From Paenibacillus vietnamensis (GTDB lineage: Bacteria; Bacillota; Bacilli; Paenibacillales; Paenibacillaceae): DNA of 64,000 nucleotides. The translations under genes and the position numbers were made by a program. Below, in pieces: positions 25,367 to 35,800 of the stretch (its first letter is position 1; each line of letters begins with the position of its first letter). Under the pieces are notes generated by a model. It was not told the DNA's origin. It saw only the letters and a list, made by a program, of their open reading frames with translations, and made no database searches. The stretch spans positions 248,001 to 312,000 of the forward strand of contig NZ_JAHMHW010000004.1 of assembly GCF_020169515.1 (NCBI RefSeq). Direction: 5' to 3'.

Positions 25367-25392
25367 AAAAGGGGCCAGCTAAGCTGACCCCC
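25367..25392 (-). terminator. Intra-operon hairpin between binding protein and alpha-galactosidase
   Basis: GGGGTCAGCTT pairs with AGCTGGCCCC and is followed by TTTTCAC on the minus strand. The short T-run suggests partial termination or a 3' protecting hairpin that keeps binding-protein mRNA in excess. Confidence 0.65.
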
Positions 25393-25422
25393 GTAACCTG
25401 AAACCTGCACTCCGCAAAGCAG

Positions 25423-27039
25423 TTAGCTCCACAGCTCCAGACGTGTTTTGTAATTGCTCGTATAGACGGCTTCAACCTTCTCGTCTCCGGCAGCCTTCAT
25501 ATCCGACAGCATTTGATCGAAAATAGCTCCTGCCTCCTCGGCCGACGGCGCCATGATCGCCTTCGTGAGAGCCTGCTTCGTAATATCGCTGATCTTCTGC
25601 TCGTTCAGCGCCTCCGGCGTGCCTCCCTGCGGGCTGAGTCCGTCATAAATCGCGGAATCGTAAACGGTATCGGACAGGTTTTTCAGCGCCATCTGGTCGA
25701 TGACCGAACGCTCATAGCGGCCAGGCAAATCATACGGCGTACCGTCGGAGCCCTTGCCGGTCTTCACGAACCAGGTCCATTTGCGGATGCCCGTTTCTTT
25801 CGTATAGGCGTTCCAGTCGTTCTTAAAGCCTTCCAGCACTTCCGGACGCGGAGTATGCTTGCCGTCCTTCATATCCCAGTGCTGACCCTCGATGCCCCAC
25901 ATGAGCAAATATTGGCCTTCCTCGCTCGCCAGGAAGTTGATGAACTGCATCGTGCGCTCCGGATTTTTGTTTTTCTTCGTAATCGCAATCGCATCCCAGC
26001 CAAGGGAGCTGCGTCCGCCGTAAGTCGCCTTGGAAGGATCCAGTCCGTCAGCTACTACCTTATAAGGGAACAGTTGCGCGTCCTCGCTGCGGTCCTTGCG
26101 AAGAATCGTGTTGGCGCCGCCTACGTCCCAATACGCGCCGGTAGAGGCGAATACGGTGCCCGTCGCAATTTTTTGCTCCCACACCTGGCGTTTGTTGATC
26201 GCCCACTCTTTATCCATCAGGCCGGAGCGGAACAAATCGTTCATAAACAAAATCATTTCGCGGTATTTCGGATTTTTGACGTCATATTGCAGCGCGCCGT
26301 CCACTTCATAGAAATTTTTGAGTCCGAACATTCCTTTGAAGGTGCCGAGTGAGCCACCGAAATTTTCGCCGTCCATCGTAAGCGCGGTCGTTGCCTTGCC
26401 GTCGATTTGCGGATACTTCGCTTTGAAATCGGTCAGTAGCTGCTTGAACTCGCTGGCCGTAAACGGCTCGCCGCCTTCCGCCTTCGCCGGGGCCAGCTCC
26501 TTCACGATGTCCTTGCGCATATTGATCGCGAACACCGGTTCATGCTCAAGGCCGTACCAGTTTGACAAATAATAGTTGTTGCCGTCCTTGTAGCGCGTCT
26601 TATTCAGCACATCGCCGTACATTTCGGACACGTCGGGACCGTATTTCTCGATCAGCTCGTTTAAAGGAATAATGGCGCGCGATTCGATATACTTGGCAAC
26701 GAGGTCGCTTGAGCGGTCAAACATGATGATGTCCGGCAAATCCTCGCTCGCCAGCATCAGATTCAGCTTCTCCGTCGGATTGCCGGTCGGCTGCTGGATT
26801 TCGATCGTCACGCCGGTACGCTTCGTAATTTCCTTCGCTACGGCATTATCGAATTTGTCGCCCGTATTTTTGTCAAAAAAAGTAATCGTAATCGGCTCCG
26901 TGCCGACGTTATCCCCTGTTTCGCCGTCAGCAGGCGCTGTATTATCCGGTTTGTTCGTTTTCTCTGAAGCGCAAGCCGACATTAAAGTAATCGTCATAAT
27001 GGCCGTCAGCATGGACAGCATCCATTTTTTTGCATACAT
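25423..27039 (-). CDS. Sugar ABC transporter substrate-binding lipoprotein
   Basis: A 538-residue family-1 binding protein. The signal MYAKKWMLSMLTAIMTITLMSAC puts lipid-carrying cysteine at C23, followed by an acidic linker. ATG 27039 is chosen because it starts the lipoprotein signal; the frame runs further upstream only because it crosses the 87-base repeat. The mature part is LplA-like and paralogous in type to the binding protein of the first locus. It follows two permease genes and precedes the cytoplasmic alpha-galactosidase, so alpha-galactosides are likely ligands (inference). Confidence 0.9.
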   Translation of the reverse strand: MYAKKWMLSMLTAIMTITLMSACASEKTNKPDNTAPADGETGDNVGTEPITITFFDKNTGDKFDNAVAKEITKRTGVTIEIQQPTGNPTEKLNLMLASEDLPDIIMFDRSSDLVAKYIESRAIIPLNELIEKYGPDVSEMYGDVLNKTRYKDGNNYYLSNWYGLEHEPVFAINMRKDIVKELAPAKAEGGEPFTASEFKQLLTDFKAKYPQIDGKATTALTMDGENFGGSLGTFKGMFGLKNFYEVDGALQYDVKNPKYREMILFMNDLFRSGLMDKEWAINKRQVWEQKIATGTVFASTGAYWDVGGANTILRKDRSEDAQLFPYKVVADGLDPSKATYGGRSSLGWDAIAITKKNKNPERTMQFINFLASEEGQYLLMWGIEGQHWDMKDGKHTPRPEVLEGFKNDWNAYTKETGIRKWTWFVKTGKGSDGTPYDLPGRYERSVIDQMALKNLSDTVYDSAIYDGLSPQGGTPEALNEQKISDITKQALTKAIMAPSAEEAGAIFDQMLSDMKAAGDEKVEAVYTSNYKTRLELWS

Positions 27040-27054
27040 GCCTAACATCCCCCT

Positions 27055-27141
27055 CAAGCGTAAACGGCTGACGCCGTCCTTTGGCGGCAAAAGCTCGTTT
27101 CGCGATGAAATATAAGTCCAGTATAAAGTGAAATTTATACT
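27055..27141. repeat. 87-base structured interspersed repeat, copy 2
   Basis: Identical to copy 1 (17927-18013) except at two positions, and in the same orientation. It lies inside the operon, 16 bases before the start of the binding-protein gene and 85 bases after the permease stop, where its two hairpins would be part of the mRNA. Confidence 0.85.
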
Positions 27142-27225
27142 TACTCTCGAACCCCTGGTTCCGGGCCCGGCTGCAGCACCTCCCTTGCAGGATCAACGTC
27201 CTCCCGGTGCGGCCGTAAATAAGCG

Positions 27226-28113
27226 TTAGCTTTTGACCGCGCCTAGCGTCATCCCTTTCACGAAATATTTTTGCAGAAACGGGTAAACCATAATGATCGG
27301 CAGCGTTGCGACCATCGTCGCGGCCATCCGGATCGTGTCCGGCGACACGGCCATCCGTTTGGAGGCGTTCGCCATCTGCTGCGCATCTCCGACCATCGAG
27401 CCGGTCTGATACTGATTCAAAATTTTGACCAGCACCGCCTGAAGCGTCTTCAAATCCGGATTATACGTGAACACGTACGAGTCGAACCAGGAATTCCAGT
27501 GGCCGATCGCCGTGAACAGTCCGATCGTTGCAAGGACAGGCGTGGTCAGCGGCAAAATGATTTTGAAAAAAATCTGCAGGTAGTTCGCCCCGTCCATCTT
27601 GGCCGACTCGTCAAGCTCCTGCGGCAATCCCTGCATAAAGGTGCGGACAATGATCATATAGAAGACATTCATCATGCCCGGCAGCACGAACACCATAAAG
27701 TTGTCGATCAGGTTGTAGCTCTTGAGCACCATATAGTACGGGATCAGCCCGCCTCCGAAATACATCGTGAAGACGAAGTACAGCGTCCAGGCTCTGCCCC
27801 CTACCAGCTCCTTCTTGCTTAATGAAAAGGAAAGCATACTGATGACGAGCACCGCCAGCGGCGTTCCGGCTAGCGTCCGCAGCACCGTCACCTGAATGGC
27901 CGTCCAAATCTCGCGGTCGTTCAATATTTGCCGATAGCTCGCGAGGCTGAACTCCCTCGGCCACAAATACAGATTGCCCCGCAGCGTATCCTCGGCGCTG
28001 TTCAACGAAATAATGAAGATGTTCCAAAAGGGATAAAACGTAACGATAAAGACGGAAATAATAAACAAATAGACGACGGACATAAACAGAAAATCTTTTT
28101 TGTCTTTCACCAT
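27226..28113 (-). CDS. Sugar ABC transporter permease, LplC/YtcP type
   Basis: A 295-residue membrane protein with six helices and the EAA loop PQELDESAKMDGANYLQIF. The C-terminal end YFVKGMTLGAVKS is typical of the LplC group. ATG 28113 follows GAGGAG at eight bases. It pairs with the permease encoded 25 bases upstream and uses an ATPase encoded elsewhere. The product is about the same length as its counterpart in the first sugar locus, with which it is paralogous. Confidence 0.92.
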   Translation of the reverse strand: MVKDKKDFLFMSVVYLFIISVFIVTFYPFWNIFIISLNSAEDTLRGNLYLWPREFSLASYRQILNDREIWTAIQVTVLRTLAGTPLAVLVISMLSFSLSKKELVGGRAWTLYFVFTMYFGGGLIPYYMVLKSYNLIDNFMVFVLPGMMNVFYMIIVRTFMQGLPQELDESAKMDGANYLQIFFKIILPLTTPVLATIGLFTAIGHWNSWFDSYVFTYNPDLKTLQAVLVKILNQYQTGSMVGDAQQMANASKRMAVSPDTIRMAATMVATLPIIMVYPFLQKYFVKGMTLGAVKS

Positions 28114-28138
28114 GGCGCGTTCTCCTCTTCCGGTATTC

Positions 28139-29128
28139 TTAGAACAGCGACTGCTCGTTCATTTTTTTGGCCATCGCATTAACGCTGATTACTAGAATGA
28201 AGGCGACCAGCGATTTGAACAGGCCGACGGCCGCTCCGTACGAGAACATGCCGTTCTGGAGGCCGTATTTGTACGTGTACGTGTCGATGACCTCGGAATA
28301 CTGAAGCACCGTGTTATTTTGAAGCAGGTACTGCTGGTCGAAGCCCGCATTCAAGATGCCGCCTACGGCCAAAATGGCCAAAATAACGATAGTCGGTTTA
28401 ATCGAGGGCAGCGTAATGTGCAGCATTTGCTTCAGCCGGCTAGCGCCGTCAACCTTCGCCACTTCGTACAGCTCCGGGTTGATCGCTGAAATCGCGGCCA
28501 AATACATAATGGCGTTAAAGCCCATGTCCTTCCAAGTGTTCGAGATCGCGATGATCCACCAGAACAGCGGTCCCTTCTGCATGAACTGGATCGGTTCGTC
28601 CACAATGCCGAGGCCCGTCAAAATATTGTTGACTACGCCTCCGGAGGACAGCAGCGTAATGATAATATTCGCGGCTATAACCCATGAGATGAAATGCGGC
28701 ATATAGGATACGGTCTGAAACGTTCGTTTGAACCAGCCGTTCCGCAGTTCGTTAATCATCAGCGCCAAAATGATCGGCATCGGGAAGCCCAGCAGCAGCG
28801 ACAGCACGCTCTGCGCCAGCGTATTTCGCATGATGCGGTAAAAATCACCGTTGGTGAAAAAATATTCGAACCACTGCAGCCCCGTAAATTCAGCCGTAAA
28901 AAACTGCCTGAAAAACGTGCCGCCTCCCGGCGAATAATTGATAAACGCCATGTAAATCCCGAACATCGGCACATAGGAGAACAGAAGCGTGGCGATAATC
29001 GCCGGCAGCATAAGCACAAACAGCAGCCGCTGTTCTTTCAGCCTTGCCAGCAAGCTTGCTTTTCCCGTCATGCTTTTTCCTTTCGGAATGCGGGTTTTGC
29101 TTGTTTCCGCTTTTATTAGAGTATCCAT
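28139..29128 (-). CDS. Sugar ABC transporter permease, LplB type
   Basis: A 329-residue membrane protein with a cytosolic N-terminal tail of about 35 residues, six helices and the EAA loop NPELYEVAKVDGASRLKQML. ATG 29128 follows AGGAGG. It is the first gene of the second transporter operon and is divergent from the regulator gene at 29324; the 195-base gap carries promoters for both directions. Confidence 0.92.
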   Translation of the reverse strand: MDTLIKAETSKTRIPKGKSMTGKASLLARLKEQRLLFVLMLPAIIATLLFSYVPMFGIYMAFINYSPGGGTFFRQFFTAEFTGLQWFEYFFTNGDFYRIMRNTLAQSVLSLLLGFPMPIILALMINELRNGWFKRTFQTVSYMPHFISWVIAANIIITLLSSGGVVNNILTGLGIVDEPIQFMQKGPLFWWIIAISNTWKDMGFNAIMYLAAISAINPELYEVAKVDGASRLKQMLHITLPSIKPTIVILAILAVGGILNAGFDQQYLLQNNTVLQYSEVIDTYTYKYGLQNGMFSYGAAVGLFKSLVAFILVISVNAMAKKMNEQSLF

Positions 29129-29170
29129 TCTTGCCAGCCTCCTGCCTGTCTTGCGTTGCTTTGTGACTTT

Positions 29171-29176
29171 ATTATA
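29171..29176 (-). promoter_or_regulatory. Candidate -10 box of the second transporter operon
   Basis: A perfect TATAAT on the minus strand 43 bases before the lplB-type start, again with a poor -35 (GAACTT) at 17 bases, which fits activator dependence. Confidence 0.5.
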
Positions 29177-29260
29177 GGTTTCGCATGCACGGAAGTTCTA
29201 TAATAGCATTCACCGATTCATGCTCCAATCCGCCTTACTTCCGCCCGTTCCATTGTTGAA

Positions 29261-29289
29261 TTGCGTCATTGCAGATAAACTGGTATAAA
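29261..29289 (+). promoter_or_regulatory. Candidate promoter of the regulator/kinase pair
   Basis: TTGCGT (29261-29266) and TATAAA (29284-29289) are separated by 17 bases, 35 bases before the response regulator start. Confidence 0.5.
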
Positions 29290-29323
29290 AGGCGAAGGGT
29301 ACATTAATAGGAGGGATCCAGGC

Positions 29324-30892
29324 ATGTACAGCATCTTACTCGTCGATGACGAAACGATCGAGCTGGAAACGATCGAGCACTATGTTCCTTGGGAAAAGAC
29401 GGGCATCAAAGTCGTCGGAACGGCCCGCAACGGCAAAGACGCTCTGAGGCTGCTCGCCGAGCTGAAGCCGGACATGGTGCTTACCGACGTTCGCATGCCG
29501 ATTATGGACGGGCTCGAATTCGGCAGAAGAGCCAAACAAATCGACCGCAACGTCAAGCTGATCTATTTGAGCGGGCATAACGAATTTCAATATATAAAAG
29601 CGGCGCTTAATGTGGAAGCGGCAGGTTATTTGCTCAAGCCGATCGATATGGAGGAGCTGCTCGCTCTTCTGGAAAAAGTAAAGAAAAAATGCGAGGAAGA
29701 GCAGCTGGCCGGCCAGGGCGGCGACTGGGTGCGGGAAAAGCTGCTGCTGCGCCTTCTGCGGGAGCCGGATGCGGAGAAGCAGCCGGAATTCGCCGGCAAA
29801 TGGGAGCTCGCCGCACCGGAGTTTTCGGGCAACCGGGAATATGCGGCCGCATACGTGACCGTAGAGCCGCTGCCTGGGCAATATGCCGCATTGAAAACGG
29901 AATCCGCTCCGGCGGACAGCTTCGGCGAGCGGCTTCGGAACGCTGCTGAGCAATTGCATACCGCCTATATTCTGGCCGAGCCCGAGCCGAACGCGTTCCT
30001 GCTGCTGTTCCGGCCGAAGGGCGAGGAAACGGCTGCGGCGCGATTTGGCTGGGAGCGCTTCCGCGCTCAGGTCGCCGGCGATTCCGCCGTGCAGGTCACC
30101 GTAGGCTTATCAGAGCCGGGCAGCGCTCCCGGGCAGATCCGGGAAGCATGCCTGCAAGCCCGGCGCAGCAACGCGGAGAAATTTTACAGGCTGGAAGGAT
30201 CGGTCATCACGCCGGACGAAGCGCTGACTGTATCGCATCTGGATGAAGATGCGGATACGCTGGCGGCGAAGCTGGCGGCTTCCATTCAAGCCGGGGATGC
30301 CGAGCAGGCAAGCAAGCTCGCGGGGGGCTTCTTCGCCACAATCAGGGATAACAGGGTCGACCGCTCCTTTGCCGTTCGCGCCGTCATCCGGCTGCTGGCC
30401 TCGCTGGAGCAGCATTTCTCCGCCCTGCTGGCAAGCGCCATGAACGAGCTGCTGCTCGCCGATCACTGGAAGGAAATTTCGTCGATGGGCACGGCCGCAC
30501 ATATCGAAAGCTATGTTCTGCACATTTGCGATGAGCAGTTAAAGGCCGTAAGCGACAGGGAGATCGACCGCAATCAGGCGGTGGCCGAGCAGATCGCCAA
30601 AATTATCGCCGAGCGGCATCATCAGCCTCTCACGGTGGAGGAAATCGCAAGGGAGGTATATTTGTCGCCGAACTATATCCGTACGATTTTCAAAGAAAAA
30701 ACAGGCGAAACGATTCTCGATTACTTGACGAAGGTCAGAATGAACCATGCGGCCGAGCTGCTGAAGGATAAATCGCTCAAGGTGCGCGAGGTATCGCACA
30801 AGGTCGGATACGAGAACGTCTCTTATTTCTGCTCCGTCTTCCAGAAACACCGGGGCAGCACCCCGAACGAATACCGGAAAATGTATTTATAG
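29324..30892 (+). CDS. Response regulator, YesN type (receiver plus AraC-type DNA binding)
   Basis: A 522-residue regulator with a receiver domain (1-120, phospho-acceptor D55 in LTDVRMP), a variable middle region and a C-terminal AraC domain with two helix-turn-helix units (EEIAREVYLSPNYIRTIFKE, then VSHKVGYENVSYFCSVFQ). ATG 29324 follows AGGAGGGATCCAGGC. The kinase gene follows after 15 bases. It is divergent from the permease operon and probably activates it from the shared intergenic region. Confidence 0.92.
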   Translation: MYSILLVDDETIELETIEHYVPWEKTGIKVVGTARNGKDALRLLAELKPDMVLTDVRMPIMDGLEFGRRAKQIDRNVKLIYLSGHNEFQYIKAALNVEAAGYLLKPIDMEELLALLEKVKKKCEEEQLAGQGGDWVREKLLLRLLREPDAEKQPEFAGKWELAAPEFSGNREYAAAYVTVEPLPGQYAALKTESAPADSFGERLRNAAEQLHTAYILAEPEPNAFLLLFRPKGEETAAARFGWERFRAQVAGDSAVQVTVGLSEPGSAPGQIREACLQARRSNAEKFYRLEGSVITPDEALTVSHLDEDADTLAAKLAASIQAGDAEQASKLAGGFFATIRDNRVDRSFAVRAVIRLLASLEQHFSALLASAMNELLLADHWKEISSMGTAAHIESYVLHICDEQLKAVSDREIDRNQAVAEQIAKIIAERHHQPLTVEEIAREVYLSPNYIRTIFKEKTGETILDYLTKVRMNHAAELLKDKSLKVREVSHKVGYENVSYFCSVFQKHRGSTPNEYRKMYL

Positions 30893-30907
30893 GCTGGAGT
30901 GAAGCGC

Positions 30908-32662
30908 ATGAAAAAGCTGGCTGGCAATTTGACGAAGCCCTTGAACAACCTGCGCCTTCGGGAGAAGCTGTTTGTCATGTTTTTGCTCGGGGCCATTATT
31001 CCGCTCCTGTTCTTCGTCCTGTATTCCTATCAAACGATCAAAGGGGAGCTCTCCGACCAGATGTATACGAATACGGTCGTATCGGTCGCCCAAATCAACA
31101 CGAACCTGGAGAACAAGCTCGACTCTTATACGAAGCTGTCGGCCACCCTGTATTTGGATCAAACGCTGCGGGCGTATTTGACGAACAACTATTCGAAGGA
31201 TCCGAGCCTGTTCGTCGACGCGTACAAATATATCAACAACACGTTCGTGAACATGCTCACGACCAATCCCGACCTCCATTCGATAGCGGTATACATCAAC
31301 AACAGCTCGCTGCCGACGGACGGCTTTTATGTCAAGCGGATGGATAAGGCGTTCCGCGAATCGCTCATTTACCGGTCGCTGGAAGACACCTACGGCAATG
31401 TCCGCTTCGTCACCACTCCGCCCGATCCGGATCAGCCGCCGATGTTCACGCTCGTCAGAAAGCTGAATATAAGCGATATTAACAGCCCATACGGCATTTT
31501 GACGCTTAACGTGCTGGAATCGGACATCTTCCGCCTCATGGAGAAGGAAACGGCCGACAAAACGGTGCTGATCGTGAACGAACACGGCATTATCATGTCC
31601 GCAAGAGACAAAAGCATGCTGAGCAAACCGCTCGGCGAATTTCTCCAGGACGAGCTTCCCTCGGGAGGCATGGGACGCTTCGACAGCCATTATAACGGCG
31701 AAAAAATGCTTGTCGTCTACAACACGACCAAATACGGCTGGAGAAGCGTATCGCTTGTGCCCTACAACAGCTTCCTCTCCAAAGCGAACGATACGGCAAA
31801 ACGAATCTTGATGTTTGCGCTGATCAGTCTCGGCGTCATGGCTGTGCTCATCTACGTAACGGCCAGGCTGTTTACGATAAGAGTGGAATATTTGGTGAAA
31901 ATGGTGCGCCGCATCGAGCGCGAGGAATTTGAGCTCGTCGATATCCGTTCTCTGGGACGGGATGAGATCGGACAGCTGGGCAACGTGCTGCGTAAAATGA
32001 CGCAAAGGCTGAACAGCCTGATTTCCGACGTGTATAAAAAGGAGATCGATAAAAGGGAAGCGGAAATGAACGTGCTGCAGGCGCAGATCAATCCGCATTT
32101 TTTGTACAACACGCTGGCCTCCATCTCCTCTCTCGCCATCCGCCATTCCGATGAGAGAATCAACAAGATGGTAACCGACCTGGCGAAGTTTTACCGTATT
32201 TCTCTCAATAAAGGGAAGAGTCAGCTGTCGCTCAACGAGGAACTGCAGCTCACGCGGTATTACATTTCCATCCAGCAGATCCGGTTCGCCGACTTGCTGC
32301 GTGTCCATTACCAGATCGACGAATCGGTACTGCCGTGCCCGGTCGTGAAGCTGACGCTGCAGCCGTTCGTGGAAAACTGCATCAATCATGCGATTTGGGA
32401 CGACCAGCAGGGCATTAACATCATCATCAAAGCTTTCCGGGAAGGATCTGATATCGTGCTGCAGGTTATCGACGACGGAATGGGCATCCCCCGGCTCGGC
32501 AAATCAAGCTTGCTGCCTGAAAGCGGAGATATGTTAACCGGATACGGCATCCGCAACGTAGACAACCGCATCAAGCTGATGTTCGGCGACTCGTACGGCG
32601 TGTCCGTCTTCAGCCGTCTCGGCATCGGCACCTCTGTGACGATCCGCATTCCCGGGCGGTAG
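30908..32662 (+). CDS. Sensor histidine kinase, YesM type
   Basis: A 584-residue kinase with membrane helices at about 20-41 and 300-319 around an extracellular sensor, a HAMP linker, phospho-acceptor H397 in QINPHFLYN and a C-terminal ATPase domain (VIDDGMGIP, GIRNVDNRIK). ATG 30908 is chosen since GGAG lies eight bases upstream; the frame also has a GTG at 30899 that overlaps this site. It is co-transcribed with the regulator and probably detects the sugar imported by the divergent operon. Confidence 0.92.
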   Translation: MKKLAGNLTKPLNNLRLREKLFVMFLLGAIIPLLFFVLYSYQTIKGELSDQMYTNTVVSVAQINTNLENKLDSYTKLSATLYLDQTLRAYLTNNYSKDPSLFVDAYKYINNTFVNMLTTNPDLHSIAVYINNSSLPTDGFYVKRMDKAFRESLIYRSLEDTYGNVRFVTTPPDPDQPPMFTLVRKLNISDINSPYGILTLNVLESDIFRLMEKETADKTVLIVNEHGIIMSARDKSMLSKPLGEFLQDELPSGGMGRFDSHYNGEKMLVVYNTTKYGWRSVSLVPYNSFLSKANDTAKRILMFALISLGVMAVLIYVTARLFTIRVEYLVKMVRRIEREEFELVDIRSLGRDEIGQLGNVLRKMTQRLNSLISDVYKKEIDKREAEMNVLQAQINPHFLYNTLASISSLAIRHSDERINKMVTDLAKFYRISLNKGKSQLSLNEELQLTRYYISIQQIRFADLLRVHYQIDESVLPCPVVKLTLQPFVENCINHAIWDDQQGINIIIKAFREGSDIVLQVIDDGMGIPRLGKSSLLPESGDMLTGYGIRNVDNRIKLMFGDSYGVSVFSRLGIGTSVTIRIPGR

Positions 32663-32667
32663 CAGGC

Positions 32668-32716
32668 CAAGCGTACTCCGTCCTTGGGCGGCGATATAAG
32701 CTCGTTCCGCGATTAA
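32668..32716. repeat. Degenerate third copy of the structured repeat
   Basis: Begins CAAGCGTA and continues CCGTCCTTGGGCGGC and AAGCTCGTTCCGCGATTAAA, matching copies 1 and 2 with a deletion of about ten bases in the first stem and without the AT-rich second hairpin. It starts six bases after the kinase stop. Confidence 0.65.
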
Positions 32717-32718
32717 AA

Positions 32719-32762
32719 AGCCTCGGGGCATTCATCCGTAAGGATGGCCCCGAGGCTTGCTT
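32719..32762. terminator. Terminator after the kinase gene
   Basis: A long near-perfect stem (GCCTCGGGGCATTCATCC with GGATGGCCCCGAGGC) is flanked by AAAAA on the left. The T-run is best on the minus strand, so it can stop readthrough from the convergent alpha-galactosidase gene as well as end the kinase mRNA. Confidence 0.75.
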
Positions 32763-32876
32763 TGATTAGCAGCAGCATAACGATAAAACCTATCACTATT
32801 GCTCCCCAAAGTAACCCGAACTGCCAGAACAGCGCTAAAAAGTAGCGTTGTTCCGGCTCACTATGCTATCGGATGT

Positions 32877-35800
32877 CTAGTTACTATTGCCGGCTTTCAC
32901 GGTAATCTTAAACAGCTTCGACTGCGCGCCCTCCAGGCTGACCGACAAGCCTCCATCGGTCACGCGAACAGCCTCGTCCGTCCAAAGATCGGTCACGGTT
33001 ACCTCCGCCTCACGCGGAATGCCGGCCCGCTGGAAATCGACCGTCTTCGCAACGGCTTCGTTCGTATAGTTGAATACGGCCAAATAGTAATCCTTCCCGT
33101 CCTTCAGCACAAACTGATCGGCGGCGGCGGTTCCGGTGTTGCCTTCGACCGGCCTGAACGCTTTGCCCTTCAGCGCAACCGCGTTCACCTGCTTGTCGGT
33201 CAGCAGCTCCAGCATGTACTCGCGCGCCTTCGGATCCAGCACGTCATCGGAATTCATAAAGACCGTGCCCGAAATGGCGGCCGAATTCACTCGTGTCCGG
33301 GCGCCCTCAAGCGATCCGGCCTTGACCAGCGTCATGTAATCCGGATCCGTGTACGAATAAATCGTTCCGTTTTGCCACCAGCCATAGGTTAAATTGTTCA
33401 GCTGGTATTCCGTTTTCGCAAGCGTGCCGTCGATATCGCAGGATATGCGCCTTGCATGCGCGTACTGGCTCGGGAACAGAGGCGCAATCGATGCGCTGAT
33501 GAACATGCTGCCATCCAGCGTCTCATTAAGATGAGCCATTCCCTGATTGTAAGCCTGAATACCAGTCTGCACCGTTTTGTCGTAATGCTCTCCTTCGAAC
33601 GAGCCGTGGGTCAGAAAATCGATTTTGATATATTCGAAGCCATATGCCTTGAAACGGTTCATATAATATTCGACCCGCTGCTTTGAGCCCGGATGGGTCG
33701 GATCGACCGCATAAGCGCCGTCCACGGTAGGCAGAGGATTTCCGTTTGCATCTCTCAAAACGATATCCCCGTACGTAAACTTCCCGTCCGTGCCTTCGAC
33801 CGGCTGGCTCATATTACTGCCCCAATAGACGAACGGTCCGTAATAAATGCCGGCTTTCTGCCCGTTGTTCCGGATCAGCTGTACGGCATCCTTCAGCTGC
33901 TGGTCTGAGAGGTTATCCCAATAGGAATCCATATTAATGTACACGGTGCCTTTGTTCGAGAAGTCCGATTTGCCGAGCTCCTGCTTGAAGAAATCCGACA
34001 CGGCCGCCACTTTGTCGTAGCTCAAGCCGCTTTCGTAAGCCCCCCAGCTGTTCCAGCCGACGGGTACGCCTTTCGGTACGCCCTTTTCGAATGCGAGCGG
34101 AGGCGCCACTGCGGCGTTCGCCCGGCCGAAGCCCTCGAGCCCGTCGCGGTAATCCTTATAATAGCCTACGAAAATAACCGGCGAAACGATCGTCTTGCCC
34201 GTCACCTTTCCGTGCGGCACCACATCATGCGTCGACGTTTGCGACGAAAAGCCTCCGAAGACCTTCAGCTTGTTAATACGGTCGTTCGAGCCGCTCCAGG
34301 AGATGCCCGTTTTCCACGTATCGTGCGAAACCGAGCCGAGCACCAGACCGCTGCGGCTGCCGTTGTCGTAAATAGCCGTCAGCTCCGAGCTGACATAGCT
34401 GCTCGTATTCAGGCTTGTATTGATCGTGCGCGCCTGGTATCTCGACCACATGTCGTTATCGAACGGAGCGATCAGCACCCGGTTGTCCTCATAGCTGCCG
34501 ATATCGATGCCGCCGGCCGCATTCAGGACGATCGGTGCCATGTCGTTCGTGCTAAGCTCGCTATCTCCGCTCAGCTCCTGACTGACAAGGAAATAAGGCA
34601 GTTTATCGTAAACGCGGTAAATTTGCTTCATTTCGGGCAAGCCCTCTTCCCGGTTGACGACCGTAACGCGCACTCCTTTGCCATGTCCGTCCTTCATGCG
34701 TTCTACCTGGTCGATTTCAAAGGAATGCTCCTCATAATCCCGGCTGCTCAGCGACGACTCCAGCTGCACGGTGCTGTAAATGCCCTTGGCAACCGTCTTC
34801 CCGTCCCACTCGTATGCAGCCAGCCCGGAATCGGTGTTGTACGTAATGCTGTATACGCCGTTGCCGAACGTAAGCCCACGCTCATGCTCCTCTACACTGA
34901 TATTGCCGAACTTGACGGAATCGGTCATCTCGCCGATATTGCCGATCTCTCCGATCGGACCCGGATCCTCTCCGCCGCCGCCCGAGCTGATCACCTCGAT
35001 GCTGTCAATATCCGGGGACCAGCCGCCGTTATCGTCAAAGCGGATCGTGTTATTGCCCTGCGCCAGCTCGACCTCGATGCTGTATTCGCCGAGCGTATCC
35101 CAGCTGGCGGTTTTAGGAGGCGTGTACGTCTCGGATGCCCCGCCGTTCACCTGAATCGAAACGGGCCTCGGATCGCCGGAAATATAACTGAGCTTCAATA
35201 AATAGACACCCGCCGTGTCCACAGCAACATTAGGGAAGGTCAGCGTGGAGCCGCCCCATACATCGCCTACCTTCTTTCCGCCGGAGCATGCCGTTTCCGC
35301 ATTACACGCCCGTACGACGGCATTGCCGGTCAATACGTTATCGGCCGCTTCCGCCTCGTATACCGTGCCCTCGGCCGGCGTGCCCGGATCGGTGCCCGTT
35401 CCGCCGTCCGACAGCCTTAAGTCGATCTTGTCAATGTCCGGCGAATAACCGCCTTCGTCATATAAGCGGATCGTATTCGTTCCTTCCTGCAGCTCCAGCT
35501 CCAGCTCATAGCTGCCGAGCGTATTCCAATCCGCCGTCTTCGGCAGATCGTAATGGTCGCCCGCTCCGCCGTTCACGCTGACGGCAAACGATCTCGGGTC
35601 GCCCGAAATGTAGTGCACCGACATGACATAGACGCCACCGGCACTTACCGTCACGTCGTTAAACTGCAAGGCCGAGCCGCCCCATAATCCGCCGACCAGC
35701 CGGTCGCCCGAACAGCCCGCGGCAGCGGCGCAATCCTTCGCCTCGGCTTTGCCGCTAAGCGTATTCCCGGCAGCCTCCGCCTCGTAGGAATACAGCACTT

